64,000 bases of DNA from Pseudomonas sp. DY-1. GTDB taxonomy: Bacteria; Pseudomonadota; Gammaproteobacteria; Pseudomonadales; Pseudomonadaceae. The stretch spans positions 2,418,001 through 2,482,000 of the forward strand of contig NZ_CP032616.1 of NCBI RefSeq assembly GCF_003626975.1, written 5' to 3'. A program made the position numbers and the translations under genes. Below, piece by piece: positions 9,356-17,578 of the stretch. The stretch's first letter is position 1; the number at the start of each line of letters is the position of its first letter. The notes beneath the pieces were generated by a model, which had not been told where the DNA came from, made no database searches, and saw only the letters and a list, made by a program, of their open reading frames with translations.

Positions 9356-10201
9356 TCAGAAAGACACGCCGCCATCGCCAACCAGCTTCTCAAGCGCCCA
9401 GATCAGGGCGAAGTCGATCAGCACGATCAGCACGGCAAAGGAAAATACGGTGGGATCGAGGGACGACACGGTGCGGCTGTACATCCAGATCGGCACGGTC
9501 ATCACATCGATGTTGTAGAGGAAGTAGGTAACGGTGAACTCGTTGAACGACACGATAAAGGCCAGCAGCATCCCGGCCAGGATGCCCGAGCGCATCAACG
9601 GCACCACCACATCCCGGATCGCTCGCAGCGGCGACGCGCCGAGCATCTGCGCGGCCTCCTCCACTTCGGTGCCGATGGAAACCATGGCCGCCGTGCAATT
9701 CTTCACTACGAAGGGCAGCGCGAGGATCACGTGGGCGATCACCAGCCGCGAGGTATCCATGTGGAACGGCAGGCTGTCGAACACCAGCAAAAGAGCCAGC
9801 CCCAGTACCACCATGGGGAACACCAGGGGCAGCGACATCAGCTGCAGCGCCACGGCCTTGCCACGGAACTCGCAGCGGGTCAGCGCGTAGGACGCCGGCA
9901 CCGCGACCAGGGTGGCCAGCACCATGGTCAGGCAGGACACCAGCAGGCTGGTGGTCAGCGCCTGGCCCAGGCTCAGCACATCACTGGCATCAGGCGAGAC
10001 GAAGGTGCGCCAGGCTGCTTCGTACCATTGCAGGCTGTAGCTCGACGGCGGGAAGTCAAGGTTCGACGCGCCGCTGAAGGACATCACGATCATGGTCAGG
10101 ATCGGCAGCACCGCCAGCAGCAGGATCACGCCGGAGAGGATCATCGCGAAGCGGCCGGTTTCCCCCGGAAGCGCTGCGTGGGAACGGAACGGATTGCTCA
10201 T
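9356..10201 (-). CDS. ABC transporter permease (PotC/YdcV type)
   Basis: 281 residues with about six membrane segments. The EAA coupling loop reads VEEAAQMLGASPLRAIRDVVVP, seen here around residues 177-198, and matches PotC-type permeases. The ATG overlaps the stop of the upstream permease by four bases (ATGA), so the two are translationally coupled. Confidence 0.93.
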   Translation of the reverse strand: MSNPFRSHAALPGETGRFAMILSGVILLLAVLPILTMIVMSFSGASNLDFPPSSYSLQWYEAAWRTFVSPDASDVLSLGQALTTSLLVSCLTMVLATLVAVPASYALTRCEFRGKAVALQLMSLPLVFPMVVLGLALLLVFDSLPFHMDTSRLVIAHVILALPFVVKNCTAAMVSIGTEVEEAAQMLGASPLRAIRDVVVPLMRSGILAGMLLAFIVSFNEFTVTYFLYNIDVMTVPIWMYSRTVSSLDPTVFSFAVLIVLIDFALIWALEKLVGDGGVSF

Positions 10202-11106
10202 TGCGAAGCCTCCAGCATGCGGCGGCGACGGCCAGTGACGTACTCGGAGAAGGTCATGATTGCCAAGGTGGTGACGATCAGCACCACGCCAGCGGCGGAG
10301 GCCGCGGGCCAGTTCATCAGCGGCGCGATCTGGTCATGCACCATCACCGCCAGCATCGGCACGCGCCGCCCACCGAGCAGCAGCGGCACCACGAAGCTGC
10401 TGGCGTTGTAAGCGAACACCAGCGTGGCGCCGGTGAAGATGCCCGGCAGGCTCATCGGCAATACCACCTGGCAGAACACCCGCACGCGGCTGGCGCCCAG
10501 GGTCGCGGCAGCCTCTTCGTAGGTGCGCGACACGCCGCGCATGGCGCTGGCGATCGGCAGCACCGCCAGCGGGAAAGCCGTCTGCACCAGCCCCATCAAC
10601 ACGCCGGTCTGGTTGTAGAGCAGCATCACCGGCCGGTCGATCAGCCCCAGCCCCATCAGGGCCTGGTTGAGCATGCCAGCCGGACCGAGGATCACCAGCC
10701 AGCCGTAGCTTTGCAGCAGCAGGTTCACCAGCAACGGCAGGAGCACCGCGGCCAGGAACACCCGGCGCAGGAAAGGCGACTGCAAACGCGACATGCAATA
10801 GCCCACCGGAATCGCCAGGGCCACCGCGATCAGCGCGCTGAACAGCGCCAGGCGCAGGGTCAGCAACAGGGACTTCAGATAGTAGGGCTCAGCCAGTTGG
10901 GCATAGCTGGCCAGGCTGAACCCGCTCCACTCGGCCCCCTTATCCCCGATGCTCATGCGCAGCACCAGCAAGCTGGCGGCCACCAGCACGGCCAGAAAGA
11001 GCATTGAAGGGGTAAGGAAGAGCCAGGCCCGAACAGTAGGGGAAACCGCCTTCGCCGGACGCAGCGGTGCCGCGCCGACCGGTTCGGTCAGATCAATGTG
11101 TTCCAT
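10198..11106 (-). CDS. ABC transporter permease (PotB/YdcU type)
   Basis: 302 residues. A cytoplasmic N-terminus (~28 residues) is followed by about six membrane segments and the EAA loop YEEAAATLGASRVRVF. It pairs with the PotC-type permease just downstream. A GC-rich hairpin precedes it, which may lower its expression relative to the binding protein. Confidence 0.93.
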   Translation of the reverse strand: MEHIDLTEPVGAAPLRPAKAVSPTVRAWLFLTPSMLFLAVLVAASLLVLRMSIGDKGAEWSGFSLASYAQLAEPYYLKSLLLTLRLALFSALIAVALAIPVGYCMSRLQSPFLRRVFLAAVLLPLLVNLLLQSYGWLVILGPAGMLNQALMGLGLIDRPVMLLYNQTGVLMGLVQTAFPLAVLPIASAMRGVSRTYEEAAATLGASRVRVFCQVVLPMSLPGIFTGATLVFAYNASSFVVPLLLGGRRVPMLAVMVHDQIAPLMNWPAASAAGVVLIVTTLAIMTFSEYVTGRRRRMLEASQ

Positions 11107-11136
11107 TTCGCTCGTCTCGTCAGAACAGGGAAACCA

Positions 11137-11176
11137 CGCGCCCGGGCAGGCGGCCGAAGGCCAGCCGCCCGGCGCG
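11137..11176 (-). other. Intercistronic GC-rich hairpin between binding protein and permease
   Basis: On the minus strand an imperfect long inverted repeat is centred on GGCCTTCGGCC, inside the 95-bp gap that separates the binding-protein stop from permease 1. It lacks a T-tract, so it is more likely an RNA-stabilising or attenuating hairpin, as is common after the first gene of importer operons. Confidence 0.5.
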
Positions 11177-11201
11177 ACTCACGGCAGGCGCCGTGGCTGC
11201 A

Positions 11202-12305
11202 TCAGGAAGAGAAGATTTCCGTGTAGCGGCGAATCCACTGGTCGTGGACTGTGGCGAGGAAGGCGTTGTCGTGCATGATCGCCTTCTCTGCGATCTGCTC
11301 CGGCGTAAGGATGAAGGGGCTCTTGCGCGCCTCGGCGGAGATGATCGCCTTGGAGTTGACCGGACCATTGAAGATGTCTTCGGCCATCTTGCCCTGCACC
11401 AGCGGGTCCAGCGAATGGTCGAGGAAAGCGTAAGCCAGGTCGGTATCACCCGGACGGTGCTTGGGCATGACCGAGAGCATCAGGTCGGTGTAGAAGCCTT
11501 CCTTCATGCCGAAGGTGGCGCCCAGGCTGTAGGCGGGATCGCGGATCTGCTTGGGGAAGAAGGCCGGGGCGTAGAGGCCGCCCATGTCAAGGGAGTTGGT
11601 GCGGAACAGCTCGGCGATCTGGTTGGGGTTCTCCCCCAGGGTCATCACGCGGTCCTTCAGCTCTTCCAGCTTCTTGAAGCCCGGTTCGATGTTATGCACA
11701 TCACCACCGGCCAGCTTGGCCGCGATGATGATCAGGTCCATGGCCTCGGTCCAGTTCGGCGGCGGCAGGAACAGACGGCCTTCGTAGGTCGGGTCCCAGA
11801 GCGCGGCGTAGCTGTCCGGCACGTCCTTCACGGTGCGCGTGTTGTACACCAGGCTGTTGCACCACAGCAGGTAACCGATGCCGTGGCCGTTGGCGCCAGT
11901 CTGGTACTGGGCGGGCACATCCTTGAGGTTGGGAATGCGGTTGAGGTCAGGCTTCTCCAGCAGCCCGGCACTGGCCAGGCCTTCGGCACCTACCCCGGCG
12001 AGGGTGATGATGTCGTACTGCGGGCGATCACCACCGGCCTTCAGCTTGGCGACCATTTCCGAGGTGCTGCCGGTGCGGTCGGCGATCACCTTGGCGCCGG
12101 TCTTGGCCTCGAAGGTGGCCGCGATATTGCGCAATGCCGCAAGCCCGGTGTCGTCCGACCAGGTCAGCAGTCGCAGGGTCTTGCCCTGGAAGCGGGTATC
12201 GCTGGCGCTGGCCCGGATGAAGGGCATCGAAAGGGTGGCGGCGGCCACCGAAGCGACACCCACCGTCTTGATGAAATTTCTTCTGCTCAGATCATGCTCG
12301 CCCAT
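11202..12305 (-). CDS. ABC transporter substrate-binding protein, Tat-type signal (polyamine/PotD family)
   Basis: 367 residues. The N-terminus has a twin-arginine motif, SRRNFIK at residues 7-13, then a hydrophobic stretch ending near AxA (RASASD), so export by Tat is predicted. The mature part has the PotD/YdcS-like fold (TLRLLTWSDDTG, YDIITLAGVGAE, WCNSLVYNT, WDPTYEGR). An AAGAGGAG ribosome-binding site precedes the ATG. It is the first gene of the operon, downstream of the shared dyad motif at 12394-12432. The substrate is likely a polyamine, amino-alcohol or related amine, inferred from family and from the linked aldehyde dehydrogenase. Confidence 0.9.
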   Translation of the reverse strand: MGEHDLSRRNFIKTVGVASVAAATLSMPFIRASASDTRFQGKTLRLLTWSDDTGLAALRNIAATFEAKTGAKVIADRTGSTSEMVAKLKAGGDRPQYDIITLAGVGAEGLASAGLLEKPDLNRIPNLKDVPAQYQTGANGHGIGYLLWCNSLVYNTRTVKDVPDSYAALWDPTYEGRLFLPPPNWTEAMDLIIIAAKLAGGDVHNIEPGFKKLEELKDRVMTLGENPNQIAELFRTNSLDMGGLYAPAFFPKQIRDPAYSLGATFGMKEGFYTDLMLSVMPKHRPGDTDLAYAFLDHSLDPLVQGKMAEDIFNGPVNSKAIISAEARKSPFILTPEQIAEKAIMHDNAFLATVHDQWIRRYTEIFSS

Positions 12306-12393
12306 TGAGGACTCCTCTTGTTCTTGTATGGAGCTGCGGCAGCGAAGTGCCCGGCGCGGTCATCCTGCGGCGCACCGCATAGCGCAACAATCG

Positions 12394-12432
12394 AAAATTC
12401 GTCATCGGAGCCATGTCTTCCATGCATGGCTG
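12394..12432 (-). promoter_or_regulatory. Putative LysR-regulator operator, copy 1 (ABC operon)
   Basis: A 39-bp block that matches 14254-14292 at 30 positions in the same orientation. It contains the conserved AAAATTCGTCAT followed by a perfect dyad GCCATG-N9-CATGGC (12410-12415 and 12425-12430). It lies 89 bp upstream of the binding-protein start. The dyad arrangement suits a LysR-type regulator, most simply the one encoded at 14298. Confidence 0.65.
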
Positions 12433-12447
12433 GAGAGCAGACATGAC

Positions 12448-12470
12448 AAAGCCGCCCGAGGGCGGCCTTG
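12448..12470. terminator. Hairpin terminator, probably for the aldehyde dehydrogenase transcript
   Basis: Inverted repeat GCCGCC / GGCGGC with a CGAG loop, flanked by AA and CTTGTT on the plus strand and by TTTGTC on the minus strand. It lies between the aldehyde dehydrogenase stop and the ABC promoter region. Confidence 0.55.
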
Positions 12471-12493
12471 TTGGGTTTCATGCGGGTCGTTTT

Positions 12494-12640
12494 GGGGGCG
12501 AATTCATTCGCGATGGGGTTCGCAGCGGCCTCTCAACCCACTGTGGGGCAGTGCCTTCGGCCTGCTCGGCGATTGAAATCGCCCCTACAGGGGAAGGCAC
12601 AGCGAATTCATTCGCGATCGAAATCGTTCCCGCAACGAAG
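12494..12640. repeat. Cluster of REP-type half-elements
   Basis: Repeated GGGGCGAATTCATTCGCGAT, GGCGATTGAAATCGCCCCTACAG and GAATTCATTCGCGAT phrases lie in the 342-bp gap between the aldehyde dehydrogenase and the ABC operon. The gap otherwise contains only the operator and the hairpin described separately. Confidence 0.65.
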
Positions 12641-12647
12641 GCAGGTG

Positions 12648-14111
12648 TCAGACCGCCCGCACCACGTGCTTGATTTCCTGGAAGGCGGAGAGCCCCCACG
12701 GGCCGAGCTCGCGGCCGATGCTGCTCTGCTTGTAACCACCCCATGCGGTCTGCGGGAAGATCACCTGCGGCGAGTTGATCCACACCATGCCGGCCTGCAG
12801 GGCATTGGCCACGCGCTCGGCGGCATCAAGGTCGCGGCTCACCACGCTGGCCACCAGGCCGAACTCGCTATCGTTGGCCAGTTCGATAGCCTCCTCCTCG
12901 GTGGCGAAGCTGCGTACGCAGAGCACCGGGCCGAAGATTTCCTCGTTCCACAGGGCGCTGTCTCGAGGTACATCGGCAAACACGGTAGGCCGCAGGAAGT
13001 AACCGCGCGCAAGCTCCGCCGGACGCTCGCCACCGCACACCAGGCGCGCACCGGACGCGATGCCGCGCTCGATATGGCCACGCACGCGCTGGTATTGCGC
13101 CTGGTTCACCAGAGCACCCATCTCCACATCCTCACTGAAGGGGTCACCCACCTTGGTGGCCTCGGCGCGAGCCTGCACCTGCGCCAGGAAATCCGCCATC
13201 AGGGGAGCGGCGACCAGCACGCGGCTGGTAGCCGAGCACATCTGGCCCGCGTTGAAGAAGGCACCGCCACACGCCAATTCCACGGCCAGCTCCAGGTCGG
13301 CGTCCTGCAACACCAGCAGCGACGACTTGCCGCCCAGTTCCAGGCTGACGCCCTTCACGGTTTCCGCCGCACGCTGCATCACTTGCACACCCACGGCATT
13401 GCTTCCGGTGAAGGACACCTTGGCCACCTTCGGATGGGACGACAGCGGCGCGCCAACCGCCAGGCCAGTGCCGCACACAATGTTGAGCACGCCAGCCGGC
13501 AGGCCGGCTTCGTGGATGATGCGCGCCAGTTCCAGTTCCGGCAGCGGCGTCACTTCAGAGGGCTTGAGCACCACGGTGCAACCGGCGGCCAGGGCCGGGG
13601 CGAGTTTCCAGGCGGTGGTCACCATGGGGAAGTTCCACGGCACGATCAGGCCCACCACGCCATAGGGTTCGCGGCGCAGTCGTGCGGCGAAGTCTTCGGT
13701 GGGCAGCTCAACCGGGCGGTCCTGCTGGGCATCAAGACCCTCCGCGAGGCCGGCGTAGTACTCGAAAGTGCCGATCACGTCATCAACATCGATGGCAGCT
13801 TCGAAAAGCGGTTTGCCGTTGTTGGCGGACTGCAGCTGAATCAGGGTTTCGCGGCGTTGCCGCACGCCCTCGGCAATACGGCGCAGCACAGCACCGCGCT
13901 CGGCACCGCTGCTGCGGGCCCAGGCTGGGAAGGCTTTGCTGGCGGCCTGTACAGCCAGCTCGACACTGGTGGCATCACCGCTGCCGATAGTCGCCAGTGG
14001 AGCTTCGGTGGCCGGGTTTATCACCGCCAGTTCGGCGCCACCGGTCAGCCACTGACCATCGATGTAAACGCCTGCGAGGGTTTCGGTGTAGGTCGGGAGA
14101 GTGTTCTGCAT
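12648..14111 (-). CDS. Aldehyde dehydrogenase (betaine/aminobutyraldehyde dehydrogenase-like)
   Basis: 487 residues, normal for NAD(P)-dependent ALDHs. I start at MQNTLPTYTETL because the longer frame adds about 48 unconserved residues. Catalytic elements are all present: the oxyanion Asn in VPWNFPM, the cofactor Lys in LKPSEVTP, Gly motif FTGSNAVG, general base Glu in LELGGKSS, and nucleophile Cys in GQMCSATSR. The GQ(I/M)CSATSR form is typical of the betaine and amino-aldehyde group. It sits between the ABC importer and its probable regulator, so it likely oxidises an amino-aldehyde formed from the imported amine. That link is inference. Confidence 0.92.
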   Translation of the reverse strand: MQNTLPTYTETLAGVYIDGQWLTGGAELAVINPATEAPLATIGSGDATSVELAVQAASKAFPAWARSSGAERGAVLRRIAEGVRQRRETLIQLQSANNGKPLFEAAIDVDDVIGTFEYYAGLAEGLDAQQDRPVELPTEDFAARLRREPYGVVGLIVPWNFPMVTTAWKLAPALAAGCTVVLKPSEVTPLPELELARIIHEAGLPAGVLNIVCGTGLAVGAPLSSHPKVAKVSFTGSNAVGVQVMQRAAETVKGVSLELGGKSSLLVLQDADLELAVELACGGAFFNAGQMCSATSRVLVAAPLMADFLAQVQARAEATKVGDPFSEDVEMGALVNQAQYQRVRGHIERGIASGARLVCGGERPAELARGYFLRPTVFADVPRDSALWNEEIFGPVLCVRSFATEEEAIELANDSEFGLVASVVSRDLDAAERVANALQAGMVWINSPQVIFPQTAWGGYKQSSIGRELGPWGLSAFQEIKHVVRAV

Positions 14112-14253
14112 TGCGTAATTCCGTCGATTCTGGCCGCCGAACCTGCAATCGGCGCGGGTGACAGTGAGCGCCTTGCCGCTGAATGCGCGGCAGCAAGAGC
14201 TGGGGCAGGTAGGATGCGTAATTGGACCCGTCGGGCGGCGGCCATGACAAGGC

Positions 14254-14292
14254 AAAATTCGTCATACTTGCCATGTCCTCACGTCATGGCTG
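14254..14292. promoter_or_regulatory. Putative LysR-regulator operator, copy 2 (ALDH / regulator intergenic)
   Basis: Second copy of the motif at 12394-12432, with the same AAAATTCGTCAT and the same perfect GCCATG-N9-CATGGC dyad (14270-14275 and 14285-14290). It is 143 bp upstream of the aldehyde dehydrogenase start and directly abuts the regulator gene. The right half-site contains an ATG in the LysR frame (14286), which argues that translation begins at 14298. Confidence 0.65.
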
Positions 14293-14297
14293 CCCTG

Positions 14298-15185
14298 ATG
14301 AAACGCCTCCCACCCCTGCCTGCGCTGCACACCTTCCTGGTCACTGCCCAATGCTGCAACTTCACCCGTGCAGCCGAACTGCTGCACCTCACGCAGGGCG
14401 CCGTGAGTCGGCAGATTTCCGGGCTGGAAAGCCATCTGGGTTACCCACTGTTCCAACGCCAGGCGCGCGGGCTCAGCCTCACCACCCAGGGGCGAGAGCT
14501 ATTGCCGCGCATTCAGCAGGTCTTCATCCTGATCGACGAGGCCGTCGAACAAGTCGGCGCAAAGCGCGAAGCCCTGCAACTCAAGGCCCCCACCTGCGTA
14601 ATGCGCTGGCTCCTGCCGCGCCTTATGCGCTGGCAGGCAGAGCGCCCGGACGTGCCGGTGGAGCTGACCACCACCGTGCAATATGGCGTGGATTTTCGCC
14701 GGGAAGAATTCGACGCCGCGGTGATCTACGGCACCCAGCCCGGCAGCGCCCAGGTCGCCCACCACCTGTTCGATGAACAGCTCACGCCCGTGTGCTCCCA
14801 GCAGTTGATGGATGGCCCCATACCACTGGCCAGCACCGCCGACCTGGTGCTGCACACCCTGCTTCACCCCACCCGTGACGACCAGGACTGGAAAACCTGG
14901 CTTCTGGCCGCCGGAGCCACCCTCGACAAACTTGGGAGCGGGCACCACTTCGACACCCTAGACCTGGCCCTGTCCGTCGCCACCCAAGGCAATGGCGTAG
15001 CCCTGGGCGACTGGGCGCTGATCGGTGAAGACCTCGCTACCGGCCGTCTGGTGGCGCCCTTCGACCTCAAGGTCCCCACCGGCGGCGCCTACTTCATGGT
15101 CTACCCCGAGCGCCCGGCGCCCAGCCCGCAGCTGCTCGAACTGGTGGACTGGCTGGTCGCCGAGGCTCAAGCCGGGCAAACATAA
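14298..15185 (+). CDS. LysR family transcriptional regulator (GcvA-like)
   Basis: 295 residues from MKRLPPLPALHTF, the usual GcvA-subfamily start; an ATG 12 bases upstream falls inside the conserved dyad motif and is less likely. The winged helix is at residues ~5-62 (NFTRAAELLHLTQGAVSRQI), followed by a LysR effector-binding domain (VELTTTVQYGVDF, VTAQGNGVALGD-like VATQGNGVALGD). No strong ribosome-binding site is visible before either ATG. It is divergent from the aldehyde dehydrogenase, so it probably regulates that gene and, through the second operator copy, the ABC operon. Confidence 0.9.
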   Translation: MKRLPPLPALHTFLVTAQCCNFTRAAELLHLTQGAVSRQISGLESHLGYPLFQRQARGLSLTTQGRELLPRIQQVFILIDEAVEQVGAKREALQLKAPTCVMRWLLPRLMRWQAERPDVPVELTTTVQYGVDFRREEFDAAVIYGTQPGSAQVAHHLFDEQLTPVCSQQLMDGPIPLASTADLVLHTLLHPTRDDQDWKTWLLAAGATLDKLGSGHHFDTLDLALSVATQGNGVALGDWALIGEDLATGRLVAPFDLKVPTGGAYFMVYPERPAPSPQLLELVDWLVAEAQAGQT

Positions 15186-15628
15186 CAAGGCATGCCAAAG
15201 CCGCCGCACCGTAAAAGAGCACATGCCGAGCACCAACGCCCGAACCCATTGGGCGCGTTGACATGAAGCGCCATATCGCTTGCCCGCCCGGCGCAGCACC
15301 GGGTGTCCGCCCACTCCAGCCACCCGCCAGCCTTACAGGTTTGCTCTTTCCACTAACAATGGGAGGGTTGACCCATAGCTACATTCCCCGGCCCCCCGGG
15401 AGACGACTTCGCCTTCGCCTGACCGGGGTCCGGCCAACTCCCCCTGCGATTTCCCCTCTCCCTCCGTGAGAGGGGCCGGGGGTGGGGGAAGCAACCTGTG
15501 GGGGCGAATTCATTCGCCAATCGATCCGCAGGATCGACCTATCCACTCCCCACCCCCGACCAAGCACCTTGAATCAGCCGCCAATTCCGCTAGGCTCTGC
15601 CCCCTCAATGTTATGAGGAGTACCCACC
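15186..15628. other. Intergenic region with hairpins, no gene recognised
   Basis: 443 bp. It contains a CTCTCCCTCCGTGAGAGGGG hairpin near 15454-15475, a REP-type element near 15497-15540 (GTGGGGGCGAATTCATTCGCC, then GATCCGCAGGATCG), and a C-rich stretch. I found no convincing coding sequence. The last 30 bases hold the ribosome-binding site (ATGAGGAG) of the parvulin gene. Confidence 0.5.
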
Positions 15629-15910
15629 ATGGCACGCGCCACCGCCCGCCACATCCTGGTTTCCACCGAAGCCAAGTGCAATGAACTCAAAGCTGCTATC
15701 GAAGGCGGCGCCGATTTCGCTGAAATCGCCAAACAACACTCCACCTGCCCCTCCAGCCGCGATGGCGGCAACCTCGGCTCCTTCGGCCGTGGCCAGATGG
15801 TCAAGGAATTCGACACCGTCGTATTCAGCGCCCCGCTGAACGTCGTGCAAGGCCCGGTGAAAACCCAGTTCGGTTATCACCTGCTGGAAGTCACCAGCCG
15901 CCAGGACTGA
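15629..15910 (+). CDS. Peptidyl-prolyl cis-trans isomerase, single-domain parvulin (PpiC type)
   Basis: 93 residues forming one parvulin domain with no signal peptide, so it is cytoplasmic like E. coli PpiC. Family motifs are present: ARHILV at the start, FAEIAKQHSTCPSS, GGNLGSFGRGQMV, F near VVFSAP, and the terminal TQFGYHLLEV. It catalyses proline isomerisation in protein folding. It is monocistronic, with the ribosome-binding site ATGAGGAG 8 bases upstream. Confidence 0.93.
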   Translation: MARATARHILVSTEAKCNELKAAIEGGADFAEIAKQHSTCPSSRDGGNLGSFGRGQMVKEFDTVVFSAPLNVVQGPVKTQFGYHLLEVTSRQD

Positions 15911-16080
15911 TGGTTCCAAGGCGCCGCCGTTCGGTGGCGCCCACTCTCTCCGCTCTCCCCCGCCCCCCCGCATCGTTCTCCTCCTGCCTCGATCAGCAAG
16001 TGGCCCGGTCATGTTTCCAGCGGCACGTTCAGTCCTGAACTAACGTAGTTACGCCCGAAAACATTCAAAGGAGTTTCACC

Positions 16081-16293
16081 ATGTCGGAAGACACCAAGGT
16101 AAAAGGACCGGCCTCGTACTTCCCCTCCATCGAAAAGAAATACGGACAGCCGATTGCCCACTGGCTGAATCTGCTGGAAACGGTGAACGGAAAGAAGCAC
16201 ATGGAGATGGTGGCCTGGCTCAAGGCTGAACATGGCATGGGCCACGGGCATGCCAATGCGCTGGTTGCGCATTACCTGGCTGCCGCGAAGTAA
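16081..16293 (+). CDS. DUF4287 domain-containing protein
   Basis: 70 residues covered by a DUF4287-like domain: GPASYFPSIEKKYGQPI, the helix HWLNLLE, and the terminal GMGHGHANALVAHYL motif. Function unknown; the compact helical design resembles small DNA- or ligand-binding modules but nothing is proven. AAAGGAG lies 7 bases before the ATG. Lone gene. Confidence 0.88.
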   Translation: MSEDTKVKGPASYFPSIEKKYGQPIAHWLNLLETVNGKKHMEMVAWLKAEHGMGHGHANALVAHYLAAAK

Positions 16294-16366
16294 CTTCAGC
16301 GAACGAAATTTCTGCGCTTTACGACTTGCTGGCCAGCGGGTGCCGACCAGCAGTTCAGGTATGAGC

Positions 16367-16732
16367 TCAATACCCCCCGATGTCCGACCCGATGAATATC
16401 CCCAGCCTCGGGTCGTAATACTGAATCACGATCCGTGGGCTGCCGTAGTGTTGGTAGTAATAGGGCCGTTCGCCCAGGTAGTAGCCACCGTAGTAGCGGG
16501 GGGCGTAGATAACGCGCGGGCCGTGGTTGTGGTAGGCGCGGTGACGGTAGAAGTGTTTGTGGCCATAGCCGTGGCGGTTGCCCTTGAAGTGCTTGCCACC
16601 GCCGTGGCCGCCACCATTCCAGGCAAGCAGGGTTTCGCCAGAACTGCTGGGGGTTGGCCAGGGTTGCTGACCGAGGGCCAGCCCGCTGGCAGCGCAAGCC
16701 AGGAAGAAGATGAACGGTTTGAGGATACGCAT
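16367..16732 (-). CDS. Small secreted Gly/His/Tyr-rich protein
   Basis: 121 residues. Residues 1-21 look like a Sec signal peptide (ILKPFIFFLACAASGLALG). The mature part is rich in Gly, His, Tyr and Arg (NGGGHGGGKHFKG, YGHKHFYRHRAYHNHG, RYYGGYYLG), a composition that could bind metal. The ribosome-binding site AGGAGGG is strong. I do not recognise a family beyond hypothetical protein. It converges with the DUF4287 gene. Confidence 0.75.
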   Translation of the reverse strand: MRILKPFIFFLACAASGLALGQQPWPTPSSSGETLLAWNGGGHGGGKHFKGNRHGYGHKHFYRHRAYHNHGPRVIYAPRYYGGYYLGERPYYYQHYGSPRIVIQYYDPRLGIFIGSDIGGY

Positions 16733-17074
16733 GGCGAGCCCTCCTGCATGGTCCCCCCACGTTTCACCCCCGCACTCCCAGTATAGTTTTTGACCAGTTT
16801 CAATCCGGGCCGGACACTACCTTGCGTCGGCGGACCTGACCCCGGCGACGTACGGTGAAGGCCATTTCCTACAGCCTTTCCTGTGCGCCTAGCCCGCCGT
16901 CCTACAGAGAAATTTCCCACAGACATTTAGCCTTGAGCGCCTACAAACGCGCCGCTTAGAGTCCCGCCTCGTCACGGTCAATCCCGTGACCTGGGCGTAG
17001 GAACCCGGAACTCAATCAAGACACGGTCGCGACATGGCTGCTGGAACAGGCGTTGAAGCTGTCCAGTACACCTA
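16733..17074. other. Gene-free region with repeated CCTACA boxes
   Basis: No coding sequence is supported. CCTACA or CCCACA boxes, mostly after a T-rich or GT lead, occur at 16868, 16901, 16916 and 16940. They could be protein-binding sites upstream of the leader and operon that begin near 17075; this is only a pattern observation. Confidence 0.35.
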
Positions 17075-17168
17075 TGGCGGGCCGTGCGAGGAGGCCTCCT
17101 GGCCTATCCGGTTCTTGGTTGCCGGTATTCCTACCCTTGCACGGCCCCGCCACCCAACCCGTAGGAAG
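17075..17168 (+). ncRNA. Candidate structured leader RNA upstream of the DUF3077-like operon
   Basis: A long-range inverted repeat (TGGCGGGCCGTGCGAGG at 17075-17091 against CCTTGCACGGCCCCGCCA at about 17135-17152) encloses two smaller hairpins, AGGAGGCCTCCT and CCGG...CCGG. A competing pairing, TTCCTAC (17128-17134) with GTAGGAA (17161-17167), would disrupt the outer stem. The layout suggests a regulated leader, but no known riboswitch class was recognised. Confidence 0.4.
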
Positions 17169-17290
17169 GTTGCAGGCAGGTAACGACGGCCCAACCAAGG
17201 TGCTTGCCATGGATAGCAGATACCCACCTTTTACCCACGCGCACCTCCGCGCCACCTCCCGAATTACCACCTCCGCCCTGGAGGTGCGCC

Positions 17291-17578
17291 ATGCCTGACT
17301 TCAAGGCCTTTGCTCCTCCCTCCCAGCCCTATTCCGACGTGATGTTCTTCAACGCCGGCGCCAGTCCTGCCCACCTGTTCGAAACCGCCCACCAGCGCAT
17401 GTCCGCAGCGCTGGATCTGTTGCAACTGGTGGAGCAAGCGGAGAACGGCGATTTCGTGCAGCGTGAGGCCGCGCGGTTGTCCTTTGCGGTGGGTTTGTTG
17501 CTGGGAGATGCGCGGTCGCTCTACGAGGCTGCGCATGAGCGGGTAATCAAACCGGGCGACAGGGAGGCGGCGACGTGA
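17291..17578 (+). CDS. Hypothetical protein, probable DUF3077 family
   Basis: 95 residues from the ATG at 17291, preceded by CTGGAGGTG. The FFNAGASPAHLFETAHQRMSAALDLL region, followed by a second helix (EAARLSFAVGLLLGDARSLYEAA), fits the small helical DUF3077-type proteins common in Pseudomonas; the assignment is from memory of the pattern and is tentative. It overlaps the next gene by four bases (GTGA). Confidence 0.7.
   Translation: MPDFKAFAPPSQPYSDVMFFNAGASPAHLFETAHQRMSAALDLLQLVEQAENGDFVQREAARLSFAVGLLLGDARSLYEAAHERVIKPGDREAAT

Noticed and set aside
12468..14297. Extension of the LysR frame upstream by ~600 codons
   Set aside because: It is antisense to the aldehyde dehydrogenase; only the part from about 14298 has LysR similarity.
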